From Methylotenera sp. (GTDB taxonomy: Bacteria; Pseudomonadota; Gammaproteobacteria; Burkholderiales; Methylophilaceae): a DNA stretch of 64,000 nt. A model generated the notes under the pieces. That model had not been told where the DNA came from. It was given only the letters and a program-made list of their open reading frames with translations, and ran no database searches. Made by a program: the position numbers and the translations under genes. Location of the stretch: assembly GCF_029945705.1 (NCBI RefSeq), contig NZ_JAQSDC010000054.1:1-64000 (forward strand), read 5' to 3'. This document shows positions 54,204 through 63,959 of this stretch, piece after piece (within the stretch, counting starts at the first letter, position 1; each line of letters opens with the position of its first letter).

Positions 54204-55430
54204 TTAAGCTGAACCTTCGTAGATGATTTTCCAAGTATTATCTTCTTGAATCCAGTATTGGCGCTTTTGCATTTTATTGCTTAAAGTCGGACTCTTAAAG
54301 TCTTGTGTAAAATCAACTACCACTAACTTTTTATCGGCATCAGGGTAGGCAAACATGCTGATGTTAGATAGTGCAATATCAACTTTTGGCTTACTTGCTT
54401 GCACTGTAAATTTATGGTCAGACCATTGCTGGAAGTTGATGCCATCAGTAGAGAACTCTCGCGAGTAATGCGAAAGATACTTAGGCGTGTTTTGTGACTT
54501 CCAGTCGTTCAGCCAATTATTAATCGCCACTTGCAAAGCATCTTTGTCAGCGCTTGTGTTATCTGCATCAATCCACTTTAAATGATTCGCAATAATTACA
54601 GGCGTTTTACCTCTTTGCAGTATCGGGGCAATCGCATTTAAGTCTTGATTAGTTAATACTACGCAGCCGTCACTTGCGTTAGGTGGTCTGCTATAGGTGG
54701 TGCTAGGTGTGCCGTGCAGCCAAATGCCAGAGCCACTTCTGTTATGCTGCACATCCCATTCGTTAGGGTAGTTCAGTGGGTAAGCACCATTGCCATACAT
54801 ATCAGCTAGCGGCTTGGTTAATTTAGAGCTGGCAAAATACACGCCAATCGGAGTGCGTTTGTCACCTTCAGTTTTTTTGCCTACGCCATTTTTGCCTACC
54901 GTAACATAATAGTCGGCAACATAGCTCAAGTTGCCAGCATTATTCTTATACAAATATAAGCGCGATTTATCGGTATCAACGACAATCAGATGACTTTGTT
55001 GATTATTAGGAGCGAGCAGTAAATTAGGTAATTTATCTAAATTTTCATTAGATAAATAACGCTCAATTCTTACACGCGCTTCTGCTTGCAGATCTTTAAC
55101 TGCATCAGCTTGATTCACATTGGCGTTACCAAAAGCTTGCAAATGTTGTGCTTGAGCCATCAGCAAATCACCGCGCACGAGGTAAGCGAGTTTGAAGTTG
55201 GGGATTTTTTGGATGAGCTCATCCACGGTGTTGAGCGCTTGTTGGTTTTTACCCTGCGTAATTTCTAGCAGGCTTTTTACTAGCAGATTTTCAGCTATGC
55301 CAGTTAATGCGCGCAACTCAGGTTTATGCAATAAATTGCTCAAACTGTAGCTATTGACCGCCGTCGCATTCCACGGCACAAGAGTAATCGCCGCCAATAG
55401 TACGTATGTTAAACCTTTATTTAAAGCCAT
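54204..55430 (-). CDS. L,D-transpeptidase (YkuD) with C-terminal Cds6/NTF2-like domain
   Basis: A 408-residue exported protein. A signal segment (residues 5-24) precedes an N-terminal helical region, then a YkuD catalytic domain (about 147-285). The catalytic histidine is in GIWLHGTPSTT (H239) and the nucleophile in NASDGCVVLT (C256). A C-terminal domain (about 300-408, WLNDWKSQNTPKYLSHYS...) has an NTF2-like fold. It forms 3-3 peptidoglycan links or attaches proteins to them. The TPR protein upstream shares the C-terminal domain. Confidence 0.92.
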   Translation of the reverse strand: MALNKGLTYVLLAAITLVPWNATAVNSYSLSNLLHKPELRALTGIAENLLVKSLLEITQGKNQQALNTVDELIQKIPNFKLAYLVRGDLLMAQAQHLQAFGNANVNQADAVKDLQAEARVRIERYLSNENLDKLPNLLLAPNNQQSHLIVVDTDKSRLYLYKNNAGNLSYVADYYVTVGKNGVGKKTEGDKRTPIGVYFASSKLTKPLADMYGNGAYPLNYPNEWDVQHNRSGSGIWLHGTPSTTYSRPPNASDGCVVLTNQDLNAIAPILQRGKTPVIIANHLKWIDADNTSADKDALQVAINNWLNDWKSQNTPKYLSHYSREFSTDGINFQQWSDHKFTVQASKPKVDIALSNISMFAYPDADKKLVVVDFTQDFKSPTLSNKMQKRQYWIQEDNTWKIIYEGSA

Positions 55431-55480
55431 TTCTCAACAAATTACCTTATAAAACTGCAATGAAGTCGCAACTGCAAAAG

Positions 55481-55526
55481 CCAAAATAAAGTTGCTGTCA
55501 ACAATGACATGCAACTTTATTATTGG
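55481..55526 (-). terminator. Hairpin terminator of the TPR gene
   Basis: Arms AATAAAGTTGC (55485-55495) and GCAACTTTATT (55511-55521) are perfect. An inner TGTCA/TGACA stem closes the loop. A TTTTGG run follows on the minus strand, 20 bp after the stop codon of the gene at 55546. Confidence 0.65.
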
Positions 55527-55545
55527 AATGGAAAGCTAGTACGTT

Positions 55546-56580
55546 TTAGTTACTAGCAATTTCTTGCTCAATGAACCAGTTGTTACCTTCTTTTTTCATC
55601 ATCAATGTTTTGCTGGTGTAAATAGGCTTAGAGCCCGCGCGATATGATTGCTTGAAGCGAACTTTAGCATTGGTATCATCTGAAGAAGTAATGATAATGT
55701 TGGAGATAGATACGTCGATTTTAGACGGCTTGGTCACGCGTTCGCGACGTTGTTGCTCCCAAGCTTTACGGTTTAAACCTTTTTCTGGTTTGAAGTTTGC
55801 GCCATAACTGGATAAATACTTGTCAATGTTTTGTGATGACCACGCTTCTGCCCAATTATTCACAGCAGAAGTAATTTCTGCATCATTATTTTTCGCGACC
55901 TCAACATTCTTAGTTGGCTCTACTTTTGTAGGTTCAATAGCCGCTTTGGTTGGAGCCACAGCTACTTTTTTAACGTCAGCAGGTTTTGTATCTGCAGGAC
56001 GAATTGGATTCGCTACTTTAGCTGGCTCTTTAGAAGCTAGCGTAGTTTTGTTACCTGTACCAAATAAGTCTTTGATCATGGATAACTTGCCTTCTGCACG
56101 CGTATTGCTGGTGTCTAGTTGCAGCGCTTTGTCGTAAGCTTCAGAAGCCATACGTGCATAAATGTCACCTAAGTTTTCATGCGCTGTGGCATAGCTTGGG
56201 TGAGTTTTTATTGCCGTTTCAAGTGCTTTTCTAGCTTTATCGAATTGACCTTGGTCAGCGTAAAGCACCGCTAAATTGTTATATGGCTCAGGTAAATTAG
56301 GGAATTTTTCAGTCACATCAGTAAATGTGCGAATAGCTTCATCGCGACGCCCCTGTTCTGCCAGTAAAACGCCTTTCATGAACATAGCTTGTGCATTTTT
56401 TGGATTAGCAAGAATGTAGGTATTCAAGCGGTCAATGGCAACAGCAGCTTGACCTTGATCTGCAAGTTGTGAAATGTCTTTAAGCTCGTCTGCGTGTGCC
56501 GCAGGCGCTAATAAACTCACGGCGGCTACCAAGAAAGACCGTGCGATTAAAGCGTTTAGCAAAGAAATATATTTATTCAT
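55546..56580 (-). CDS. Exported TPR protein with C-terminal Cds6/NTF2-like domain
   Basis: A 344-residue protein with a signal peptide (residues 1-30, ending AHA). TPR repeats span about 35-160 (for example AMFMKGVLLAEQGRRDEAI and PYNNLAVLYADQGQFDKA). A Lys/Pro/Ala-rich linker follows, then a C-terminal domain (about 240-344, WAEAWSSQNIDKYLSSYG...) like that of the L,D-transpeptidase downstream. TPRs suggest protein binding in the periplasm, perhaps presenting partners to the cell-wall enzyme. It diverges from cysS across 175 bp. Confidence 0.88.
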   Translation of the reverse strand: MNKYISLLNALIARSFLVAAVSLLAPAAHADELKDISQLADQGQAAVAIDRLNTYILANPKNAQAMFMKGVLLAEQGRRDEAIRTFTDVTEKFPNLPEPYNNLAVLYADQGQFDKARKALETAIKTHPSYATAHENLGDIYARMASEAYDKALQLDTSNTRAEGKLSMIKDLFGTGNKTTLASKEPAKVANPIRPADTKPADVKKVAVAPTKAAIEPTKVEPTKNVEVAKNNDAEITSAVNNWAEAWSSQNIDKYLSSYGANFKPEKGLNRKAWEQQRRERVTKPSKIDVSISNIIITSSDDTNAKVRFKQSYRAGSKPIYTSKTLMMKKEGNNWFIEQEIASN

Positions 56581-56755
56581 TGTGATATACTTTTTCTAGT
56601 TAAATGACAAAGCGTAATTCTATCAATAGCCTAGCTAACATCCAATAGCTCATTTGAGATTATTGCCATATATTTAGCAAAAACTTCTAAATCATTCATT
56701 TACTTAACAACTATTCATTAACAATTTCTTTTAATTCTCGTTTAACCATCAGATT

Positions 56756-58144
56756 ATGCTAAAAATTTATAATACGCTCGCTCGTGAAAAACAAACATTC
56801 ACGCCAATTGTCGCTGGAAAAGTGAGTATGTATGTCTGTGGTATGACTGTTTATGACTATTGCCATTTAGGTCATGCTCGCGTCATGGTGGTTTTTGATA
56901 TTGTGAGTCGTTGGTTGCGCAGTTCTGGCTATGTCGTTACCTATGTACGTAATATCACAGATATTGATGACAAAATTATTAAGCGTGCAAATGAAAATGG
57001 TGAAACGATAGGTCAATTAACGCAGCGCTTTATTGATGCGATGGATGAGGACTCTGCAAAGTTAGGCATAATTCGCCCTGATATTGAGCCAAAAGCTACT
57101 GAATTTATTGATGGCATGATACAAATGATTTCAGCCTTGATTGAAAAAGGCTTTGCTTACATCGCTGCGAATGGCGATGTATTCTATTCAGTGAATAACT
57201 TTGAAGGCTACGGCAAGCTATCTGGCAAGTCGCTTGAAGATTTACGTGCAGGCGAGCGCGTAGAAGTTGATACGCATAAAAAAGACCCCATGGACTTCGT
57301 GTTGTGGAAATCCGTGAAGCCAAACGAGCCAAGCTGGGATTCGCCTTTTGGCGGCCCTAATGGCGGAAAAGGTCGTCCAGGCTGGCATATTGAGTGTTCA
57401 GCGATGAGTTCACATCATCTCGGTGAGCGTTTTGATATTCATGGTGGCGGCCAAGATTTACAATTTCCGCATCATGAAAATGAAATTGCGCAATCAGAGG
57501 CGGCTCACAGCCATGATGGCGAACCTTGCCAAATGGTTAATTATTGGATGCATAATGGTTTCGTACGGGTGGATGAAGAAAAAATGTCTAAATCTTTAGG
57601 CAACTTTTTTACCATTCGTACCGTGTTGGAAAAATACGATGCGGAAGTGATTAGGTTCTTCATTTTGCGCGCGCACTATCGCAGCCCGCTTAATTATTCT
57701 GACCAGCATTTGGATGATGCAAAGTCAGCGCTCACCCGTTTGTATACGTCTTTACGTGGCCACGAAGTTGCTGTTGATGCGATTGATTGGCAGCATCCTG
57801 ATGCAGCACGTTTTAAAGAGGCGATGGATGACGACTTCAATACGCCAGAAGCGATGGCGGTATTGTTCGATTTGGCGAATGAGGTGAATAAAACTAAGTC
57901 ATTGGAAGTCGCAGCTTTACTTAAAAATCTAGCTGGCGTATTAGGGTTGTTGCAGCGTGATGCAGATGTTTTTTTGCAAGGTGACGATGTGCAGGCACTT
58001 GATGTGGACGCATTAATATTGGCTAGAATAGCCGCCAAAAATAACAAAAACTTTGCTGAAGCTGATGCGATTAGAAAGCAATTGCTAGAGGCCGGTATAG
58101 TATTGGAAGATACTGTGCAAGGTACAACTTGGCGCAAGTTGTAG
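56756..58144 (+). CDS. cysS: Cysteinyl-tRNA synthetase
   Basis: A 462-residue class I synthetase of normal length. The HIGH-type motif is [10 protein letters not shown], with the zinc cysteine in [12 protein letters not shown] and others in [14 protein letters not shown] and [11 protein letters not shown]. The KMSKS loop is [12 protein letters not shown]. It charges tRNA-Cys. It stands alone between the TPR gene and the diguanylate cyclase gene. Confidence 0.97.
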   Translation: MLKIYNTLAREKQTFTPIVAGKVSMYVCGMTVYDYCHLGHARVMVVFDIVSRWLRSSGYVVTYVRNITDIDDKIIKRANENGETIGQLTQRFIDAMDEDSAKLGIIRPDIEPKATEFIDGMIQMISALIEKGFAYIAANGDVFYSVNNFEGYGKLSGKSLEDLRAGERVEVDTHKKDPMDFVLWKSVKPNEPSWDSPFGGPNGGKGRPGWHIECSAMSSHHLGERFDIHGGGQDLQFPHHENEIAQSEAAHSHDGEPCQMVNYWMHNGFVRVDEEKMSKSLGNFFTIRTVLEKYDAEVIRFFILRAHYRSPLNYSDQHLDDAKSALTRLYTSLRGHEVAVDAIDWQHPDAARFKEAMDDDFNTPEAMAVLFDLANEVNKTKSLEVAALLKNLAGVLGLLQRDADVFLQGDDVQALDVDALILARIAAKNNKNFAEADAIRKQLLEAGIVLEDTVQGTTWRKL

Positions 58145-58244
58145 TAATACGCTTCTTTTTCAGCGAAAGAGCGCTTTAATCAATCAGGTGTTGCGCTTTG
58201 CACTTGAATACGCCGTTGTTTCTTTATTGCCGTAAAGGGTATTG

Positions 58245-59876
58245 ATGATGGGTAGTATAGTGAAAGACTCTTTTTCTGAGCGCCTTGCAGCGATGAACAG
58301 CCACTGGAAGCGCTATCTGCTTGAGGGTAAGTTTGAGCAGTCTATTGAGTTTATCGTAGCCGTTAACAGCTTAGTGGATAGCTTTAATCGCTTACGCATG
58401 TCTGGTTTAGTACGTTTGTGCGAACGGCTGGAAAGTTATGCTTTCGCCAAGCTCTCTACTGAAAGCGCACATCCAATTTCTAGTGATGATCAAGAAAGTA
58501 TACAAAAGAAAATTGACACCCTAAATGGCATGGTTGAATCAATTTTTTTGTCACAAGAAGCCTGCCGCCACCAAGAAAAAGGGCTTAGCAATGCCCTTAT
58601 TGAGACTAAAGACGATCCATGGATAAAACCACGTAATGTCTTAGTAGTCGCTGATAACCATGGCTTTGATGTTGCGAACGAGCTCAAAGAGCAATTGTCT
58701 TTTTTTGGTTTTAAAATTGAAATTATCGCTTGGGAAGACAGTCCAGCAATCGACAGCGCATCTTTAGCGGTAATTTTTATGAGTGTAAATACAGAGGCGA
58801 CTGAACAGCAACTCGCAGTCATTGCTCACTTGCGTCAACAATTCTTTTCTAGCTCAATGCTATATTTAGGCGAGCCATTAAAGCCCGAATCGATTGTTAA
58901 GTTAATGCGTGCTGGTGTAGATGCGACCATTCCCATTAAAAATCACTCAACCATGGTGCTCAGTCGTATCTTAGATTTAGTAAAGACTGCACCTCAAGAA
59001 AAAAGCCATGTGTTGGTAGTGGAGGACTCTAGAGTTGCTTTAGCATCGATAGAAAGAACACTGGCTCAGTATGATATTGATACTTTTTCTATCAATAGCC
59101 CAGATAAGCTATTCGATGCGCTTGAGATATACAGGCCAGATTTGATTTTGATGGATATGCACATGCCGAAATTTAATGGTGTAGAAGCTACTCGTGTACT
59201 ACGCCAAACAGAACCTTATGCGACAATTCCTATTGTATATTTGTCTGCGGATTCTGAAGTCAGTATGCAAGTTGAGGCACTCAGGTTAGGTGGCGACCAG
59301 TTCTTAATGAAGCCGTTTAACCCTGTGTTATTAGCTGCTGTAGTGGAGGCTAAAATTTCACGCTATCGTGAGATGCAGCGTTCTACACAAATGGATGGCT
59401 TAACAGGCTTGCTTAACCATGCGAGTTCTAAAACTAAGTTGGCAGACATGTTGCGAGATTTATCGCTAGGTCAAGAAATGGCGGTAGTCATGCTCGATAT
59501 TGACCACTTTAAATCCATTAATGACTCTTATGGTCACCCCGTGGGTGACTTGGTGATACGCACTTTGGCATATTTACTCAAAGGACGTTTGCGCTCAATT
59601 GACTTGATTGGACGCTATGGCGGCGAAGAGTATATTATTGGTTTGCTAGGCGTTGGTGCAAGCCAAGCCGCCGTTATTGTTGATAAAATTAGGCAGGATT
59701 TTGCGCGCTTCGCGCATCATTATGTAGGTGGCGTCATTCATGCTACATTCAGTGCAGGTGCAGCCTCTTATCCCAATCTTGGTAGTGATTTCGAGCTTAT
59801 TGAAGCCGCAGACAATGCCTTGTTACAAGCCAAGCGCTTAGGTAGAAATCGTGTAGAGCAACATCAATCTGAATGA
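58245..59876 (+). CDS. Response regulator diguanylate cyclase (pseudo-REC, REC, GGDEF)
   Basis: A 543-residue protein with an N-terminal helical stretch (about 1-115, Hpt-like in look), a degenerate receiver (about 120-240) and a full receiver (about 255-375, phospho-acceptor in LILMDMHMPKF, Lys in QFLMKPFNP). A GGDEF domain follows (about 385-543). The active site is GGEEY (about 458), with the inhibitory I-site RSID placed five residues before it. It should make c-di-GMP when phosphorylated and be product-inhibited. The ATG at 58245 follows AAAGGG. No cognate kinase is adjacent. Confidence 0.92.
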   Translation: MMGSIVKDSFSERLAAMNSHWKRYLLEGKFEQSIEFIVAVNSLVDSFNRLRMSGLVRLCERLESYAFAKLSTESAHPISSDDQESIQKKIDTLNGMVESIFLSQEACRHQEKGLSNALIETKDDPWIKPRNVLVVADNHGFDVANELKEQLSFFGFKIEIIAWEDSPAIDSASLAVIFMSVNTEATEQQLAVIAHLRQQFFSSSMLYLGEPLKPESIVKLMRAGVDATIPIKNHSTMVLSRILDLVKTAPQEKSHVLVVEDSRVALASIERTLAQYDIDTFSINSPDKLFDALEIYRPDLILMDMHMPKFNGVEATRVLRQTEPYATIPIVYLSADSEVSMQVEALRLGGDQFLMKPFNPVLLAAVVEAKISRYREMQRSTQMDGLTGLLNHASSKTKLADMLRDLSLGQEMAVVMLDIDHFKSINDSYGHPVGDLVIRTLAYLLKGRLRSIDLIGRYGGEEYIIGLLGVGASQAAVIVDKIRQDFARFAHHYVGGVIHATFSAGAASYPNLGSDFELIEAADNALLQAKRLGRNRVEQHQSE

Positions 59877-59987
59877 TGGGCAACATTTGAGTTCTCAGTT
59901 TTGCATATTTAAAACCTCGCTTGATATATTCAATACTCATTAACTAATACGTTAAAATAACCACATCGATCATTATGGAAAATTGCT

Positions 59988-61214
59988 ATGCCCGTTAAAC
60001 TAAACTCTCCACAAGCAGTATCACTATTGCCTGTTAAAGGTGTTCAATTAGGTTTTGCTGAAGCGCATGTTCGTAAGCCAAATCGTAAAGATGTCTTGGT
60101 GATGACATTAGTTGAAGGCAGCAAGGTGGCTGGCGTATTTACCCTGAATCAGTTTTGCGCAGCACCAGTTATTTTGTGTAAAGAGTTTCTTGCACAAAAG
60201 TCGAGTATTCGTGCTCTGGTTGTTAATACTGGTAACGCAAATGCAGGTACTGGTGAAGATGGCTTGAATCGTGCAAAACAAACTTGTGAGGCATTAAGTG
60301 GGCTACTGAACTTGCAGGCCAAGCAAATTTTGCCATTCTCAACAGGCGTGATTTTAGAGCCATTGCCCGTCGATAAAGTCATTGCCGGTTTGCCAGCAGC
60401 GATAGCAAATCTAAAAGAAGATAATTGGCTGAATGCGGCTGAAGCGATTATGACGACAGATATAGTTGCAAAAGGCACATCGCGTCAAATTCAGCTTGGC
60501 GGCAAAAATATTACCATCACGGGTATTAGCAAGGGCTCTGGCATGATTCACCCTAATATGGCGACTATGTTAGGTTATATTGCGACCGATGCCGCTTTGA
60601 GCCAGCCTGCGCTTGAAAGCATTATTCAATATGCCGTGAATAAATCATTTAACTGCATCACGGTGGATGGCGATACATCGACCAATGACAGTTTGATTCT
60701 GATGGCTACTAATCTTGCAGGTAACGCGGAAATTAATGAAACGAGTACTGATTTCATTGTCTTGCGTGACGCCATGACTGATGTGGCTATTGAGTTAGCC
60801 CAAGCCATTGTCCGTGATGGCGAAGGCGCCACTAAATTCATGACCGTTAAAATTGAAAGTGGTCGTGATGAAGCGGAGTGTCGTAAAGTGGCTTATGCGA
60901 TTGCACACTCACCATTGATTAAAACTGCGTTTTTCGCATCTGACCCTAATTTAGGCCGTATCTTGGCTGCCATTGGCTATGCGGGTGTCGATAATCTCGA
61001 TGTAAACGCACTGAAGCTTTATTTAGGTGATGTATTAGTAGCTGAAAATGGCGGTAGAGCAGCGGCTTATTTAGAAGAGCAAGGCTCAGCTGTGATGAAA
61101 GAGCCTGAAATTTTAGTGCGAGTAGATTTGGCGCGTGGTAATGCTTCATGCACCGTTTGGACCTGTGACTTTAGCTATGATTACGTCAAAATTAATGCTG
61201 ACTATAGGTCTTAA
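59988..61214 (+). CDS. argJ: Glutamate N-acetyltransferase/amino-acid acetyltransferase
   Basis: A 408-residue ArgJ that moves acetyl from N-acetylornithine to glutamate in the arginine cycle. It is cleaved into alpha and beta chains before the Thr of [11 protein letters not shown]. Further marks are [40 protein letters not shown] and [15 protein letters not shown]. It is normal in length. It is followed directly by the DUF815 gene, whose ATG is the next base after the stop codon. Confidence 0.97.
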   Translation: MPVKLNSPQAVSLLPVKGVQLGFAEAHVRKPNRKDVLVMTLVEGSKVAGVFTLNQFCAAPVILCKEFLAQKSSIRALVVNTGNANAGTGEDGLNRAKQTCEALSGLLNLQAKQILPFSTGVILEPLPVDKVIAGLPAAIANLKEDNWLNAAEAIMTTDIVAKGTSRQIQLGGKNITITGISKGSGMIHPNMATMLGYIATDAALSQPALESIIQYAVNKSFNCITVDGDTSTNDSLILMATNLAGNAEINETSTDFIVLRDAMTDVAIELAQAIVRDGEGATKFMTVKIESGRDEAECRKVAYAIAHSPLIKTAFFASDPNLGRILAAIGYAGVDNLDVNALKLYLGDVLVAENGGRAAAYLEEQGSAVMKEPEILVRVDLARGNASCTVWTCDFSYDYVKINADYRS

Positions 61215-62090
61215 ATGAGCGACTTTAGTCAGTTAATACAACGTGCGGAAGACTTACTGGCACGTCTAGAGGCATTTATTCCAAGCGTGCCAAGTGAGCC
61301 AGATTGGTCAGCCATTGCATGGCGCTGGCAGCATAATAAAGGGCATGGTTATTTGGAAGTGATTCCAGATCCACATCTTATTCAACTGGAAGACTTGCAT
61401 AATATCGACCAACAAAAAACTGAAATCATCCGCAACACCGCGCAATTCGTTCAAGGCTATACCGCAAACAATGTGTTACTGACAGGTGCGCGTGGCACAG
61501 GTAAATCCTCTATCGTCAAGGCTTTACTAAGCCAATTCTCGCAAGATGGACTACGTATTGTTGAGATAGATAAGAAAGATTTAACTGACTTGCCACAAAT
61601 TACTGCGTTGTTGCGTAACCGATTAGAGCGATTCATTGTGTTTTGTGATGATCTGTCTTTTGAGGTTGGCGATGCTGGCTATAAAGCCTTGAAAGTGGTG
61701 TTGGATGGCTCTATGGCGGCGACGTCAGATAATATCTTAGTCTATGCCACGTCTAATCGACGCCACTTGTTACCTGAGTTTATGGCAGAAAGCTTAGAAA
61801 CGCAGCATTTAGGCGGTGAGATTAGACCAGGCGATTCCATTGAAGAAAAAACTTCTTTGTCAGACCGATTTGGCATGTGGTTGGCTTTTTACTCGTTTGA
61901 TCAAGATGAATACCTAATCATTGCCGCGCAGTGGTTGCGCCATTATGGAATCTCCATATTTGACGAAGCTGCGACCACTGCAGCTTTGCAGTGGTCGCAT
62001 ACACGCGGCTCCCGTAGTGGCCGAATCGCCTACCAATTTGCACGAGATTACGCAGGTAGAAAACAACTTGCCGCTAAGCATTCTGTCTGA
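61215..62090 (+). CDS. DUF815-family AAA-like ATPase
   Basis: A 291-residue P-loop ATPase. Walker A is LTGARGTGKSSIVKALL and Walker B-like is FIVFCDDLSFEVG; the sensor region is VYATSNRRHLLPEF. The family is common in proteobacteria but of unknown function. It starts one base after argJ, and the Nudix-ThiE gene follows by 12 bp, so the three form an operon. Confidence 0.9.
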   Translation: MSDFSQLIQRAEDLLARLEAFIPSVPSEPDWSAIAWRWQHNKGHGYLEVIPDPHLIQLEDLHNIDQQKTEIIRNTAQFVQGYTANNVLLTGARGTGKSSIVKALLSQFSQDGLRIVEIDKKDLTDLPQITALLRNRLERFIVFCDDLSFEVGDAGYKALKVVLDGSMAATSDNILVYATSNRRHLLPEFMAESLETQHLGGEIRPGDSIEEKTSLSDRFGMWLAFYSFDQDEYLIIAAQWLRHYGISIFDEAATTAALQWSHTRGSRSGRIAYQFARDYAGRKQLAAKHSV

Positions 62091-62102
62091 CACATTCAAC
62101 GC

Positions 62103-63095
62103 ATGAATACAACAAAACCTAAAGTGACGCATGCTGCGGTCGGTATTATCCAGCGTGAAGATGGTTGGGTGTTGCTGGCGGAACGACCTGTTGGTAAGCC
62201 TTGGGCAGGTTATTGGGAGTTTCCTGGGGGCAAGGTGGAAGAGGGCGAAACGCCACAACAAGCACTCAAACGCGAGCTGCAAGAAGAACTTGGTATCGAG
62301 GTGGCATCACTCTATCCATGGCTAACACGTAGCTTTGATTACGCGGCGAAATATGATGCAGCAGGGCAATTAGACTCAGCAGCCAAAACAGTTAAACTAC
62401 ATTTTTTTATTGTGACAAAGTGGAATGGCGAGCCACTTGGTTTGGAAAATCAACAGCTGGTTTGGCAGCCTTCTGATAAAGTTGAAGTTTCGCCGATGTT
62501 GCCAGCTAACGCGCCTATATTTGCCGCACTGAGTTTGCCTTCAAATTATGCCATTACAAATTTAAGTGAATTAGGCGAAGATTTGTTTTTTGAACGCCTC
62601 CAAATATCCTTAGATAACGGACTGAAAATGTTACAGCTGCGCGAGAAGCAGCTTTCAACTCAAGCATTTGATGCATTTGCCGAACGTGTTATTAAGCTAG
62701 CCTCTCCATATGGCGCCAAAGTACTGATTAACTCAAGTCATCAATCTGCTCTAGCTATATTGAATGTTGCGGGTATACATTTTAGTGCTACAGATTTAAT
62801 GCAGATCCAGACAAAACCAACAGCAATAATATGTGGCGCCTCTTGTCATAATGACAAAGAGTTAGCGCATGCCGCTGCACTTGGTCTGGATTATGTGATG
62901 TTGTCGCCAGTAAAAGCGACACTTAGTCATCCCGATGAAGAATCTATGGGGTGGAGCAAGTTTGCTGATTTAATCGCTGATTACCCTTTGCCCGTTTATG
63001 CGCTAGGCGGTATGCAGGCCGTAGATTTGCATGAAGCAAAATCGCATGGTGCGCACGGAATCGCCATGCTGCGCAGCACTTGGCTTAGTGAGTAG
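62103..63095 (+). CDS. Nudix hydrolase (MutT-type) fused to a ThiE-like domain
   Basis: A 330-residue bifunctional protein. Residues 1-135 are a Nudix hydrolase; the box GGKVEEGETPQQALKRELQ with EELGIE matches GX5EX7REUXEEXGU. Residues about 150-330 are a thiamine-phosphate-synthase-like TIM barrel (LQLREKQLS, INSSHQSALAI, DYVMLSPVKATLSH, YALGGMQ). MutT clears 8-oxo-dGTP; the ThiE part may be degenerate or act on a related substrate. This fusion occurs widely in beta- and gammaproteobacteria. It overlaps the convergent copper chaperone gene by 11 bp. Confidence 0.92.
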   Translation: MNTTKPKVTHAAVGIIQREDGWVLLAERPVGKPWAGYWEFPGGKVEEGETPQQALKRELQEELGIEVASLYPWLTRSFDYAAKYDAAGQLDSAAKTVKLHFFIVTKWNGEPLGLENQQLVWQPSDKVEVSPMLPANAPIFAALSLPSNYAITNLSELGEDLFFERLQISLDNGLKMLQLREKQLSTQAFDAFAERVIKLASPYGAKVLINSSHQSALAILNVAGIHFSATDLMQIQTKPTAIICGASCHNDKELAHAAALGLDYVMLSPVKATLSHPDEESMGWSKFADLIADYPLPVYALGGMQAVDLHEAKSHGAHGIAMLRSTWLSE

Positions 63096-63609
63096 CACTC
63101 TCTGGCGGAGCTTGCACCATCACGTTGATAGTTTGTTTGTAATCAGGTGAGTTTTTTTGATGGTTTTTATTGTTGATGTTAGATTTGGCAGTAGATTTAA
63201 AGTGAAGCGTAAATCGCACTTGTTCACCCACAGTCAGCGGTTTTTTTAAATCAAAAAGCATTAAGTGATAGCCGCCTGGTGCAAGCTTATAGGGTTCGCC
63301 AGCTTTTAATGCTAAGTTTTCAAGCATGCGCATTTTCATCACACCATTTTCCATGGTCATATTGTGAATCTCTACACTGTCAGTCATGCTACTTTCTATA
63401 CTCACAAGCGTCAAATCTTGCTTGCTCAAAAATGTCATGTAAGCTGCGCCTACTTCTTGTCCAGGATTAGTCGGGCGTACCCAAGCATCGCTGATTGATA
63501 CAAGATTTTTTGGTTCTATAACTTCTTTAGCATGTAACTGAGTGCTAATTAACGCCAATAGTAGCAATAAGCAGTAGCGACCAAAGTATTGGTATAAAGT
63601 ATTTTGCAT
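63085..63609 (-). CDS. Periplasmic copper chaperone PCu(A)C
   Basis: A 174-residue exported protein. The signal peptide ends at about residue 28 (LHAK). The copper-site pattern is clear: EIHNMTMENGVMKMR, then YHLMLFDLKKPL, giving the H-M...H-M ligands. PCu(A)C delivers copper to the CuA centre of cytochrome oxidases. The C-terminal end is a polar insert and tail (SNINNKNHQKNSPDYK...) of about 35 residues beyond the core. The ATG at 63609 starts right after the yacG stop, and the in-frame TTG at 63657 is rejected. It is cotranscribed with yacG. Confidence 0.9.
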   Translation of the reverse strand: MQNTLYQYFGRYCLLLLLALISTQLHAKEVIEPKNLVSISDAWVRPTNPGQEVGAAYMTFLSKQDLTLVSIESSMTDSVEIHNMTMENGVMKMRMLENLALKAGEPYKLAPGGYHLMLFDLKKPLTVGEQVRFTLHFKSTAKSNINNKNHQKNSPDYKQTINVMVQAPPESATH

Positions 63610-63616
63610 ATCAATT

Positions 63617-63829
63617 TTATTGCCTAGAAAAGTTAACGTCAGTAAATCCCTGCTCAAGATCTTCTTCTTTAATTTCTACTGGAATCGCGTACTGCTCACT
63701 CGCCCAAAGTCCTAAATCTATCATTTTGCAGCGTTCACTACAAAAAGGCCTAAAAGTATTGCTAAGTGAGTATTCAGATAGTTTTTTACAGTTAGGACAA
63801 GTCACTAAACGTTTCTTTGTGGTTTCCAT
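63617..63829 (-). CDS. yacG: DNA gyrase inhibitor YacG (zinc-binding)
   Basis: A 70-residue zinc protein. The four cysteines are CPNC and CSERC in the pattern C-x2-C-x15-C-x3-C, with [23 protein letters not shown] following. YacG binds GyrB and inhibits gyrase. Usually it lies next to coaE and pilD; here no coaE is seen in the remaining bases. It is 7 bp before the copper chaperone start on the same strand. Confidence 0.93.
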   Translation of the reverse strand: METTKKRLVTCPNCKKLSEYSLSNTFRPFCSERCKMIDLGLWASEQYAIPVEIKEEDLEQGFTDVNFSRQ

Positions 63830-63959
63830 ATTTGTGAGCCGTGTTTTTAAGTTGAGGGTAATGCGACACTGTTTCTGCGTATCTGTTTAGTGACGGCTTT
63901 TGCTTAAAAGCTCGCTACAGACATTGCAACCCTTGTTAGTCTTTTAAGGAGATTATAAG

